Assembly: GCA_947473445.1 (NCBI GenBank)
Contig: CANJEU010000094.1
Span: 1 to 7,506 of the forward strand
Direction of reading: 5' to 3'
DNA from: Fidelibacterota bacterium
Lineage (GTDB): Bacteria > Pseudomonadota > Alphaproteobacteria > Rhodospirillales > Rhodospirillaceae
DNA length: 7,506 bases
Part shown: piece after piece, positions 1 through 6,768 of the stretch
How positions within the stretch are numbered: position 1 is the stretch's first letter
Layout: the number at the start of each line of letters is the position of its first letter
Notes under the pieces: model-generated
Database searches by the model: none
Told to the model about the DNA's origin: nothing
The model's input: only the letters and a program-made list of their open reading frames with translations
Program-made: the position numbers and the translations under genes

Positions 1-396
1 ATCGATGTCGGAATACACGGTCACATCGTCGGCCGAGCGTGTGCCGATATCGAGATAGACGGCCATAGTGTCCGACTTATTGATGAGATGATGCCCGTTC
101 GGGATATTCTTGGCGAACGCGACGCAATCGCCCGCGCGCAGCACTGTCTCGGCGCCATCCTCGATCAGTGTCAATTCGCCCGCGATGACATAGAGGAATT
201 CGTCTTCGCGTGAATGCCAGTGGCGCTGACTGGACCAGGCGCCGGGCGGCAGGCGCATGAGATTGACGCCGAAATCATTGAGGTCACCGGCATCGCCGAG
301 GCGCTGGCGGATTCGATCGGCGCACGGCGCGTCAAAGGGCGCGGGATAAGTGGAACCTTTGTGCGCGGGCACCGCCGCGAGATCGATTTTCGGCAT
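1..396 (-). CDS. Cupin-domain protein, 3' end cut off by the window edge
   Basis: The 132 visible codons give a single-domain cupin (cupin_2 type). Cupin motif 1 is seen as G52, H59, H61, E66 and G73, and motif 2 as G89, P99, G101, H102 and N106, so the two His, the Glu and the motif-2 His expected to hold a metal are all present. There is no signal peptide or DNA-binding domain, so it should be cytosolic. Family members of this kind are about 150-165 residues, so only some 20-30 residues are probably missing. Cupins of this type include small-molecule binding proteins, isomerases and dioxygenases; substrate and reaction cannot be told from the sequence. The ATG start lies 10 bp after the stop of the rRNA methyltransferase gene, with a GAGAG ribosome site touching that stop, so the two are probably co-transcribed. 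Fold assignment is firm; function is unknown. Confidence 0.85.
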   Translation of the reverse strand, partial: MPKIDLAAVPAHKGSTYPAPFDAPCADRIRQRLGDAGDLNDFGVNLMRLPPGAWSSQRHWHSREDEFLYVIAGELTLIEDGAETVLRAGDCVAFAKNIPNGHHLINKSDTMAVYLDIGTRSADDVTVYSDID

Positions 397-406
397 GGAT
401 CGCTCT

Positions 407-1597
407 CTAGTCGAGGTGGAACACCAGGGCTTTGAGGTAAGCGCTTTCGGGCAATAGCGGATGCACCGGATGATCGGGCCCCGCGCCGGCGGTGCGGATG
501 AGTTTGCCGGACTTGCCCCCGTCACTGAGGCCGCGAGCGACGGCGGCGGTGAATTCATCGAGCGGCGCGTTGTGACTGCACGAGGCCACAAGAAGAATGC
601 CGCCGCGCGTGGTCACTTCGCCGCAGAGACGGGCGAGTTTGCGATAACCTTGAAGGCCCGCCTTAAGATCCTTCTTCGACTTCACAAAAGCCGGGGGATC
701 GGCCACGACAATCTGCCACGTTTTCTTTTCACGGACGGCGTTCTCGAGGAACGGAAAGACTTCGGCCTTTTCAAATGTACAGGCAACGTCATTGGCTTTC
801 GCGGCCTTGGACGCGAGATCGAGCGAATGGGCCGAACGGTCGACAGCGGTGACGCGCGACGCGCCGCCCCGGCCGCATGCGATCGCGAAGCCGCCGGTGT
901 GGGTATAAAGATCGAGCGCGCTCGCGCCCTTGCTCACGCTGCCCATGAAGGCGCGGTTGTCGCGCTGATCGAAGAACCAGCCGGTTTTCTGGCCAGAGGT
1001 CAGATCGCAGAAGAAGGTGGCGCCATTTTCTTCCACGGGGACATCGCCATCGAGCACGCCGTGCACGAGGCGCACATCCTGCTCAAGGCCTTCAAGGCCG
1101 CGCGCCGGTGTATCGCCGCGCACGATGATCGCGCGGGGATTGGTCAGGCGCACGAGGGCCTCGACCAGCGTCGGCACCAGACCGTCCATGCCGGCGGTGT
1201 TGGGTTGAAGAACGAAGACGTCACCAAAACGATCAATCACGAGGCCCGGCAGACCATCGGCCTCGGCATGAATCAGGCGGTAAAATGGGCGGGCGTAGAG
1301 GCGGTCGCGCAGCGCGAGGGCAGCCGTCAGTTTTGTCTCGACGAAGTCCAGGTCCACGGCGGCATCGGCGTAGTGGGCCAGGACGCGCGCGCTGATCAGC
1401 GTGCGCGGATTGAAATGGGCGGTGGCCAGCAGTTCACCCCCCGCATCGGCAACGGTCACGACGCTGCCGGGCGGCAAGGCCTTGGTGGCCGGGTCCATTT
1501 TCACTTCATTGGAGAAGATCCAAGGATAGCCCGATTGCAGTCGGCGCTGGGCGCGCGGCTGGAGGAAAAGGCGCGGGTGACGTGTAACTGTGTTCAT
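407..1597 (-). CDS. rlmI: RlmI-type 23S rRNA (cytosine-C5) methyltransferase
   Basis: Class I SAM-dependent RNA methyltransferase of the RlmI/RlmK family; E. coli RlmI methylates C1962 of 23S rRNA. The 396-residue length is normal for the family. An N-terminal PUA-like RNA-binding domain (about residues 8-75, with the GYPWIFSNEV segment) precedes a central EEHD-like region and the Rossmann catalytic domain. Visible motifs are GQKTGWFFDQRDNR (202-215), the SAM-binding loop DLYTHTGGF (229-237), VADPPAF (298-304) and ASCSH (338-342), whose Cys340 fits the catalytic cysteine of m5C methyltransferases. The C-terminus carries the family's HPxxPLLPESxYLK-like segment. A GTG 18 bp upstream is in frame, but the ATG at 1597 is preferred because AAAGGA sits 7 nt before it. 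The cupin gene follows 10 bp downstream and the upstream neighbour is divergent. Exact target nucleotide is inferred from the family. Confidence 0.9.
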   Translation of the reverse strand: MNTVTRHPRLFLQPRAQRRLQSGYPWIFSNEVKMDPATKALPPGSVVTVADAGGELLATAHFNPRTLISARVLAHYADAAVDLDFVETKLTAALALRDRLYARPFYRLIHAEADGLPGLVIDRFGDVFVLQPNTAGMDGLVPTLVEALVRLTNPRAIIVRGDTPARGLEGLEQDVRLVHGVLDGDVPVEENGATFFCDLTSGQKTGWFFDQRDNRAFMGSVSKGASALDLYTHTGGFAIACGRGGASRVTAVDRSAHSLDLASKAAKANDVACTFEKAEVFPFLENAVREKKTWQIVVADPPAFVKSKKDLKAGLQGYRKLARLCGEVTTRGGILLVASCSHNAPLDEFTAAVARGLSDGGKSGKLIRTAGAGPDHPVHPLLPESAYLKALVFHLD

Positions 1598-1604
1598 ACG
1601 GCGG

Positions 1605-1610
1605 TCCTTT
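1605..1610 (-). promoter_or_regulatory. Shine-Dalgarno deciding the rlmI start
   Basis: AAAGGA on the minus strand, 7 nt before the ATG at 1597. The alternative in-frame GTG at 1615 would put this element inside the coding sequence and has no clear purine-rich site of its own, so the ATG is preferred. Confidence 0.6.
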
Positions 1611-1655
1611 GCCACCGAATCGGGGAAAAAGCGAGGGGTTAGGCCGTCGGGAGCG

Positions 1656-1685
1656 CTGCCGTCAGCCTCGGAATAGGGCTATACT
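1656..1685 (+). promoter_or_regulatory. Possible sigma-70-like promoter for the molybdenum hydroxylase operon
   Basis: TATACT at 1680-1685 is a good -10 match. The best -35 candidate, CTGCCG at 1656-1661, is poor and lies 18 bp upstream. The position, about 36 bp before the ATG of the [2Fe-2S] subunit and inside the divergent intergenic region, is plausible. The weak -35 could mean the operon needs an activator, or that the match is chance. Confidence 0.3.
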
Positions 1686-1707
1686 TCGCGCTTCCGCACG
1701 ACCCTTT

Positions 1708-1712
1708 GGAGG
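1708..1712 (+). promoter_or_regulatory. Shine-Dalgarno of the [2Fe-2S] subunit gene
   Basis: GGAGG lies 8 nt before the ATG at 1721. It decides the start against an in-frame TTG at 1706 that overlaps this element. Confidence 0.7.
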
Positions 1713-1720
1713 TCCCGACC

Positions 1721-2167
1721 ATGATCACCCTCACCATCAACGGCCAGACTCATAACGTGGAGGCTGATGAATCGACGCCCCTGCTGTGGGTGTTGCGCGA
1801 CAAGCTCGCCATGACCGGAACCAAGTTCGGCTGCGGGATCGCCCAGTGCGGGGCCTGTACGGTGCACATCAACGGCGCTGCGGCGCGCGCCTGTGTGACG
1901 CCCGTGGGCATGGTGGCCGACGCGAAGATCACCACCATTGAAGGCCTGTCCACCGACGGCAGCCATCCGGTGCAGCAGGCCTGGATTGCCCATGAGGTGC
2001 CCCAGTGCGGTTACTGTCAGCCCGGCATGATGATGGCCGCCGCGGCGCTTCTGACGCAGAAGCCCAATCCGACCGACGCCGACATCGACGCGGCGATCAC
2101 AAATATCTGCCGCTGCGGCACCTATCCCCGCGTGCGCGCCGCCATCCATTCCGTCGCCAAGACCTGA
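1721..2167 (+). CDS. [2Fe-2S] subunit of a xanthine dehydrogenase-family molybdenum hydroxylase (IorA-like)
   Basis: A 148-residue small subunit that passes electrons from the molybdenum centre to an acceptor through two [2Fe-2S] clusters. The N-terminal plant-ferredoxin-like domain has C38-x4-C43-x2-C46 and C58; the C-terminal helical domain has C96-x2-C99 (QCGYCQPG) and C130-x-C132 (ICRCGTYPR). All eight cluster ligands are present and length is normal. It has no signal peptide, while its partner has a Tat signal, so if the complex is exported it probably travels folded and bound to the large subunit, as proposed for related enzymes. The large-subunit gene begins 12 bp downstream, with its ribosome site overlapping this gene's stop. 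The two-subunit arrangement without an FAD subunit points to the isoquinoline 1-oxidoreductase/aldehyde dehydrogenase branch. Family is certain; substrate is unknown. Confidence 0.95.
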   Translation: MITLTINGQTHNVEADESTPLLWVLRDKLAMTGTKFGCGIAQCGACTVHINGAAARACVTPVGMVADAKITTIEGLSTDGSHPVQQAWIAHEVPQCGYCQPGMMMAAAALLTQKPNPTDADIDAAITNICRCGTYPRVRAAIHSVAKT

Positions 2168-2171
2168 GGAG
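2166..2171 (+). promoter_or_regulatory. Shine-Dalgarno of the molybdopterin subunit, overlapping the upstream stop
   Basis: GAGGAG sits 8 nt before the ATG at 2180 and shares bases with the TGA stop at 2165-2167, which suggests coupled translation of the two subunits. Confidence 0.6.
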
Positions 2172-2179
2172 CCATAGTC

Positions 2180-4333
2180 ATGAACTTCGCCCTCAATCGC
2201 CGTCTGTTCCTCACCGCCTCCACCGCCGTCGGCGGCGGCTTCGTGCTGGGCTTCTCGCTGCCCGCGAGTGAAGCCGAAGCTGCCGCAGCCACGCCGGAAG
2301 TGAACGCCTGGATCGTGATCCAGCCCGACGACACCATCATCGTGCGCGTTGCCCATTCCGAGATGGGCCAAGGCGCCTTCACCTCGCTGCCCATGATGGT
2401 GGCCGAGGAGTTGAATGCCGATTGGGCCAAGGTAAAACCCGAATTCATCGATCCCACCGAACACGTACAACGCGGCCGTATCTGGGGCAGCACCGCTACC
2501 GTGGGCAGCCGCGGCGTACGCACGTCGCACGAATACTTGCGCAAGGCCGGCGCCAGCGCGCGCGAGATGCTGGTTGCCGCGGCGGCGCAGCAGTGGAAAG
2601 TGCCGGTCAGCGAACTCAAGGCTGAAAAAAGCATCGTCACGCACACCCCCAGCGGCCGCACCCTGAGCTACGGCAAGCTCGCGAGCGCCGCATCGCGCAT
2701 GACGCCGCCCAAGGATGTCGCGCTGAAGGCGCCAAGCGAGTGGACGATCATCGGCACACCGCTCAAGCGCGTCGAGATCCCCGCGAAGGTCATGGGCCAT
2801 GCGGTCTTCGCCATCGACGTGCGGCTGCCGGAGATGCTGTACGCCGCGGTTGAACATTCACCGGCCTTTGGCGGCAAGCTGAAAAGCTTCGACGAAGCGG
2901 CGGTATCAAAGCTTCCCGGCGTGCGCGCGGTGGTGCCCTTGTTCGGCAATGCCGTCGCCGTTGTGGCCGACAGCTATTTCGAGGCTTCCCAGGCCCTCGC
3001 CGCCCTGCCCATCGAATGGGACCGCGGCCCGAACGGTAAAATCAATCACGCCAATATCCGCGCTTTCGTGAACGAGGGCCTGACGGCCACCGACGCCGTC
3101 ATGGGCGCGAACGAAGGCAATGTCGACGAGGTGATGCCCGGCGCCGCCAAGGTAATCGAGGCCGAGTATCACGCGCCGTTCCTGTCGCACGTGCCGATGG
3201 AGCCGCAAAACGGCACCGCGCGGGTGACCGCCGATCTCGTTGAGATTTGGGCGCCGACGCAGAACATCGAAGCGACCCTCAATCTCGCGGCGAAAGCAGC
3301 CGGCGTCGATATCGCGAAGGTGAAAGTCCATCCGGTGATGGCCGGCGGCGGCTTCGGACGCCGCGGCGGTCAACTTGAATATGTGACCGAGGCCGTGATG
3401 CTCTCGAAGCAGCTTGGCAAACCGGTGCAGGTGATCTGGTCGCGCGAAGAAGATATTCGCCAGGACTATTATCGCCCGATCTCGTCGGCGAAATTCAAAG
3501 CCGCGTTCGATGCGGCGGGTAAACCCATCGCCTGGGATACGCGCATCGCCGGTCAGTCGATCCTGTCGACCGCCAATCCCGAAGCGCTCAAGAAGGGCCC
3601 CGATCTCGGATTCCTGGTGTGCTTCACCGACAATCCCTATGACGTCGCAAACCGGCGTGTGGATTTCGGCATGCGCAATACGCATGTGCCTGTGGGCTAT
3701 TGGCGTTCGGTGAACCATTCGCAGAACGGTTTCTTCCGCGAATGTTTTGTCGATGAAATGGCGCAGGCCGCGGGCGTGGACCCCTATGAGTTCCGCCGTA
3801 AGCTGCTGGCAAAATCGCCTAAGCAACTTGCTGTTCTCGAAGCCGTCGCGAAGGCCGCGGGCTGGGGCCGCTCGCTCCCGGCGGGCGTCCATCAAGGCAT
3901 TGCCCAGGTCGACGGGTACGGCAGCTTCGTGGCCACCGTTGTAGAAGCCTCGGTGCGTCCCGATGGTCACCCAAAGGTTCACCGCGTCGTCACCGCCATC
4001 GACTGCGGCAATGTCGTTAATCCCGATACCGTGAAGGCGCAGACCGAAGGCGCGGTCGCGTGGGCCCTCTCGGCAGCCTTCTATGGCGAGATCACCATCA
4101 AGAACGGCGGCGTCGAACAAGGCAATTATCACGACTATCCAATGGTGAAGATGGCCGAGATGCCGATGGTCGAGACCGTGCTGGTGCCGTCGGGCGACTT
4201 CTGGGGCGGCGTCGGCGAGCCGGGCGCTCCGCCGGTCACGCCGGCTTTGCTGAACGCCATGTATAAGGCCACAGGCCGGCGCATCCGCTCGCTGCCCATC
4301 GTGAAGGACAGCGCGCCGCGTTCGGCCGATTAG
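2180..4333 (+). CDS. Tat-exported molybdopterin-binding large subunit, isoquinoline 1-oxidoreductase beta-like (IorB family)
   Basis: The 717-residue catalytic subunit of a molybdenum hydroxylase, which adds water-derived oxygen to an N-heterocycle or aldehyde. A twin-arginine signal (NRRLFL at 6-11, hydrophobic stretch to about 27, Ala-rich cleavage region near 32-37) indicates folded export to the periplasm. Domain order is IorB-like: a first molybdopterin segment with EMGQG (61-65), then the a/b hammerhead domain (about 203-282), then further molybdopterin segments. Cofactor and active-site marks are AGGGFGRR (388-395) and GVGEPG with the expected catalytic base Glu680. Length fits the family (roughly 700-780). 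The [2Fe-2S] partner is directly upstream. No FAD subunit, cytochrome c, or XdhC-type maturation gene is in the window, so the electron acceptor and the cofactor-insertion factor must be encoded elsewhere. Substrate cannot be predicted. Confidence 0.93.
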   Translation: MNFALNRRLFLTASTAVGGGFVLGFSLPASEAEAAAATPEVNAWIVIQPDDTIIVRVAHSEMGQGAFTSLPMMVAEELNADWAKVKPEFIDPTEHVQRGRIWGSTATVGSRGVRTSHEYLRKAGASAREMLVAAAAQQWKVPVSELKAEKSIVTHTPSGRTLSYGKLASAASRMTPPKDVALKAPSEWTIIGTPLKRVEIPAKVMGHAVFAIDVRLPEMLYAAVEHSPAFGGKLKSFDEAAVSKLPGVRAVVPLFGNAVAVVADSYFEASQALAALPIEWDRGPNGKINHANIRAFVNEGLTATDAVMGANEGNVDEVMPGAAKVIEAEYHAPFLSHVPMEPQNGTARVTADLVEIWAPTQNIEATLNLAAKAAGVDIAKVKVHPVMAGGGFGRRGGQLEYVTEAVMLSKQLGKPVQVIWSREEDIRQDYYRPISSAKFKAAFDAAGKPIAWDTRIAGQSILSTANPEALKKGPDLGFLVCFTDNPYDVANRRVDFGMRNTHVPVGYWRSVNHSQNGFFRECFVDEMAQAAGVDPYEFRRKLLAKSPKQLAVLEAVAKAAGWGRSLPAGVHQGIAQVDGYGSFVATVVEASVRPDGHPKVHRVVTAIDCGNVVNPDTVKAQTEGAVAWALSAAFYGEITIKNGGVEQGNYHDYPMVKMAEMPMVETVLVPSGDFWGGVGEPGAPPVTPALLNAMYKATGRRIRSLPIVKDSAPRSAD

Positions 4334-4343
4334 ACTTTCTGGT

Positions 4344-4395
4344 GGGCCGCTCGCGGGCGCAAAAGTCGGCTTCGACCTTTTGCTGCGCGCGGCCC
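4344..4395. terminator. Hairpin between convergent operons, probable bidirectional terminator
   Basis: The 61 bp between two convergent stop codons is almost entirely an imperfect inverted repeat. The core is GTCG (4365-4368) pairing with CGAC (4373-4376) across a 4-nt loop. It is flanked by AAAA (4361-4364) and TTTT (4378-4381), extended by GC/GC, with one bulged C at 4377. An outer arm GGGCCGC (4344-4350) pairs with GCGGCCC (4389-4395). A tract on one side and T tract on the other would give a U-run to transcripts from either direction. The U-run is short and the outer stem encloses it, so efficiency is uncertain. The right arm reaches the first base of the hemJ stop codon. Confidence 0.55.
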
Positions 4396-4829
4396 TAGAA
4401 CGGCTTCACAACAACCATGATCACGATAATGATCATGAATACCGCCGGGACCTCATTGGCCACCCGGTAGTATTTGGCCGTGCGGGTGTTGGTGTCGCTG
4501 GCGAAGTCCTTGGACCAGCGTTCCATCTTGCCGTGCATGAAGCCAAGGCCCGCGACGAAGGCGAGCTTCACGTGCATCCACCCTTGCGACCAATCAACCG
4601 GACTCTCGGGCAGGAAGAGCATCGTAATCCCGAACAGGAAGGTTGCCACGGCGGCCGGACGCATGATGATGCGCAGCAGGCGGCCCTCCATGCCCTTCAA
4701 AAGCTCGGACGCTTCCGATCCGGGCGTGAGGCCAACATGATTGACGAACAAGCGCGGCAGATAGAGAAGGCCCGCCATCCATGAGATAAGCGCCATAATG
4801 TGCAGGGCTTTGATGGTGAAATAGAGCAT
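4395..4829 (-). CDS. hemJ: Protoporphyrinogen IX oxidase HemJ
   Basis: A small inner-membrane protein of 144 residues, the usual HemJ (UPF0093) length. HemJ oxidises protoporphyrinogen IX to protoporphyrin IX, the penultimate step of heme synthesis, in bacteria lacking HemG and HemY. Four membrane segments are visible at roughly 5-25, 53-73, 84-100 and 127-141. Family marks are KALHIMALISWMAGLLYLPRL (7-27; His10, Arg26), MEGRLLRIIMRP (47-58), the Trp84-His86-Lys88 region, His99, YYRVANEVPA (120-129) and the C-terminal KPF. The His residues are candidates for the heme ligands reported in this family. A weak AGG lies upstream of the ATG start. It is last in the hemC-hemE-hemF-hemJ series, 62 bp after hemF, and convergent with the molybdenum hydroxylase operon. 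Context and sequence agree, so the call is firm. Confidence 0.93.
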   Translation of the reverse strand: MLYFTIKALHIMALISWMAGLLYLPRLFVNHVGLTPGSEASELLKGMEGRLLRIIMRPAAVATFLFGITMLFLPESPVDWSQGWMHVKLAFVAGLGFMHGKMERWSKDFASDTNTRTAKYYRVANEVPAVFMIIIVIMVVVKPF

Positions 4830-4855
4830 GGTTTCAACCTAACTCACTGAAGCGC

Positions 4856-4874
4856 ATCCCCTTGGTGAGGGAAT
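4856..4874 (-). other. Small hairpin in the hemF-hemJ intergenic region
   Basis: On the minus-strand transcript, ATTCCCT and AGGGGAT can form a 7-bp stem (one G-U pair) around a 5-nt loop. It lies 17 nt after the hemF stop and 26 nt before the hemJ start. No T-tract follows, so it is not a standard intrinsic terminator. It could influence RNA stability or the hemF/hemJ ratio, or be chance. Confidence 0.3.
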
Positions 4875-4891
4875 CCTAGATGCTGCCTGCC

Positions 4892-5731
4892 TTACGGCCA
4901 CTTCACAACAGGCGGCAGGCTCATCAGATATGCATCCGGATTCGCGTCCGTTGCGAAACCAAACTTTGTGCCGCGATCGTAGACGAGGTTGAACTCCACA
5001 TAACGTCCGCGCTTGATCAGTTGACGTTCGCGGTCCGCTTCCGTGAAAGGCGTATCCTTCCGGCGCGCGACAATCTTGGGATAGATATCGAGGAAGGCCG
5101 CGCCGATGTTGCGCAGGAACGCGAAGTCTTTTTCCAGATCGCCGCTGTTGAGATCATCGACGAAAATTCCACCCACGCCGCGCGGTTCCTGCCGGTGCGG
5201 AAGGTAGAAATATTTATCGCACCAGGCCTTATATTCATCGTAGGCGCCCGGGCGGTAGCCATCGGCGGCAGCTTTGAGGGCGGTGTGAAAATCGGCGGTG
5301 TCTTCATCGAACGGGAAAGTCGGTGTGAGATCGGCTCCGCCGCCGAACCAGACCTTGCTGGTGTGCATAAAGCGTAAATTCATATGCACGGTCGGCACGA
5401 AGGGGTTGGCCATATGGGTGACGAGTGAAATGCCGCTCGCGGTGAATTGACCGCCGGACTCCTTTGCGCCCTGCACCTGCGCCATGCCCTGGTCGGAGAG
5501 TTTGCCCCAGACGTGGCTGACGTTGACGCCCACCTTTTCGAATACTTTGCCGCGCATCACGCGCATGCGCCCGCCGCCCTTAAGGCGATGGTCAGCGCCG
5601 CGCTCCCACTCGGTCTGTTCAAATTTCACGCCGTCTTCGAAACCTTCGAAGCTGGCGCAGATCCGGTCCTGCAGGCCGCGGAAGAAAGCTACGGCGTCGG
5701 CTATGAAGGCGTCATCGACCTGTGAACTCAT
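4892..5731 (-). CDS. hemF: Oxygen-dependent coproporphyrinogen III oxidase HemF
   Basis: Cytosolic enzyme that uses O2 to decarboxylate the two propionates on rings A and B of coproporphyrinogen III, giving protoporphyrinogen IX. The 279 residues show the family blocks MRGKVFEKVGVNVSHV (59-74), ASGISLVTH (98-106), VHMNLRF (115-121), VWFGGGADLTP (127-137), LPHRQEPRGVGGIFVDDL (177-194) and KRGRYVEFNLVYDRGT (240-255). His106, His116, His149 and His179 correspond by motif and spacing to the four histidines important in E. coli HemF, and Asp134 lies in the conserved GGADLTP. The protein stops at KWP, about 20 residues shorter than E. coli HemF; this short end is typical of alphaproteobacterial HemF. 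Its ATG overlaps the hemE stop by 4 bp (ATGA), implying translational coupling. The last stretch, FATDANPDAYLMSLPP, lacks the usual TGG. Identification is secure. Confidence 0.96.
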   Translation of the reverse strand: MSSQVDDAFIADAVAFFRGLQDRICASFEGFEDGVKFEQTEWERGADHRLKGGGRMRVMRGKVFEKVGVNVSHVWGKLSDQGMAQVQGAKESGGQFTASGISLVTHMANPFVPTVHMNLRFMHTSKVWFGGGADLTPTFPFDEDTADFHTALKAAADGYRPGAYDEYKAWCDKYFYLPHRQEPRGVGGIFVDDLNSGDLEKDFAFLRNIGAAFLDIYPKIVARRKDTPFTEADRERQLIKRGRYVEFNLVYDRGTKFGFATDANPDAYLMSLPPVVKWP

Positions 5732-6762
5732 TTCGCGGTCCGTTCATGCACATAGTCGACAACGCGGCGGATCGCATCGGGATCGACTTCCGGCCAGATG
5801 CCATGACCGAGGTTGAAGATGTGCCCGGGCGCGGGGCCCGCATCTCGCAGCACTTCATCGACGCGCTTTTCCAGCGTCGCGGGCGGCGAGAACAGGACGG
5901 CCGGGTCGAGGTTGCCTTGGATGGCCTTGCCGGGAAGGAGCTTACGCGCCCCAGCCAGCGGCACGCGCCAATCGACACCCACAACATCGACCGGCAATTC
6001 CGAAATGATATCGAGCACGGTGCCGCAGTTATTCGCGAAATAGATCAGCGGGACGCCAAGGTCCTTGAGGCCTTCGAAGATGCGCTTCACCGGCGGCAGC
6101 GCGACGTGGCGGAAATCATAGGGGCCCAGCAGGCCTCCCCAGGATTCAAACAGCATGAGAGCCTGCGCGCCCGCAGCCGCCTGGGCCCGCAGATAAACGA
6201 TCATGGCGTCGGCGAGTTTTTCGAGCAGGCGCGCCGAAATGTCGGGCTCCTGGTGCAGGAACGCACGCGGGACCGAAAACTCCTTCGAGGGTTTTCCGGC
6301 CACGAGATAGGAGAACAATGTGAACGGCGAGCCCGCGAAGCCGATCAGCGGCACGTGGGCGGGAAGGCCCGCACGCGTCAGGCGGATCGCCTCCATGACG
6401 AAGGGCACATCGCGCAGCGGCTCAAGCGCGCGCAGCTCTTCGACTTGCTTAAGCGTGCGGATCGGATCGGCGATCACAGGGCCCGGCGCATAATCGAGGT
6501 CGATGCCCATGCCTTCGAGCGGCACCATGATGTCGGAGAAAATGATCGAGGCATCGAAGGCGAAGCGGCGGATGGGCTGCAGCGTCACTTCAGCGGCGAG
6601 TTCAGGCGAGCGGGTCAGCTCGGCGAATCCGACTTTGGAGCGCACCTCGCGGTACTCGGGCAGATAACGCCCGGCCTGGCGCATCACCCAGATCGGTGTA
6701 TGCGTCGTGGCTTGACCGCGGCAGGCGGCGAGGAAGGGGGGAAGTGCGTTGTTATCGGTCAC
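5728..6762 (-). CDS. hemE: Uroporphyrinogen III decarboxylase HemE
   Basis: Cytosolic, cofactor-free enzyme that removes the four acetate carboxyls of uroporphyrinogen III to give coproporphyrinogen III. Its 344 residues are a normal length for a single TIM-barrel HemE. The signature PIWVMRQAGRYLPEYR (23-38) supplies Arg28 and Arg32; FSDI supplies Asp77, the key substrate-binding aspartate; Tyr152 (SYLVAG) and His320 (FNLGHGI) match the remaining active-site positions known from the human enzyme. Other family blocks are FAGSPFTLFSYL (142-153), FESWGGLLGP (205-214) and IQGNLDP (281-287). The start is a GTG, chosen because AAAGGAAG lies 7 nt upstream and no better start precedes the conserved N-terminus. 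hemC ends 12 bp upstream and hemF overlaps the stop. The region around VPLIYFANNCGTVLD resembles HemE from groups outside the Alphaproteobacteria more than the usual alphaproteobacterial form. Confidence 0.96.
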   Translation of the reverse strand: MTDNNALPPFLAACRGQATTHTPIWVMRQAGRYLPEYREVRSKVGFAELTRSPELAAEVTLQPIRRFAFDASIIFSDIMVPLEGMGIDLDYAPGPVIADPIRTLKQVEELRALEPLRDVPFVMEAIRLTRAGLPAHVPLIGFAGSPFTLFSYLVAGKPSKEFSVPRAFLHQEPDISARLLEKLADAMIVYLRAQAAAGAQALMLFESWGGLLGPYDFRHVALPPVKRIFEGLKDLGVPLIYFANNCGTVLDIISELPVDVVGVDWRVPLAGARKLLPGKAIQGNLDPAVLFSPPATLEKRVDEVLRDAGPAPGHIFNLGHGIWPEVDPDAIRRVVDYVHERTAK

Positions 6763-6768
6763 GGGGAG

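Noticed and set aside
214..435. Short plus-strand reading frame over the cupin start and rlmI end
   Set aside because: The minus-strand cupin has both complete cupin motifs here; the plus-strand frame has none.
461..1642. Long plus-strand reading frame (393 codons) antisense to rlmI
   Set aside because: Its translation shows no recognisable motif and is rich in Arg, Gly, Ala and His, as expected for the complement of a GC-rich gene; the opposite strand encodes a clear methyltransferase.
1598..1700. Possible leftward promoter for rlmI (CTGACG followed by TAACCC on the minus strand)
   Set aside because: The -10 candidate is too far from consensus to support, although a promoter for rlmI is expected somewhere in this region.
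1679..2857. Long minus-strand reading frame (392 codons) over both molybdenum hydroxylase genes
   Set aside because: It spans two unmistakable genes on the other strand, has a His/Gly/Arg-rich low-information translation and no family motif.
2906..4132. Long minus-strand reading frame (408 codons) antisense to the molybdopterin subunit
   Set aside because: Shadow of the conserved IorB-type gene; no motif of its own.
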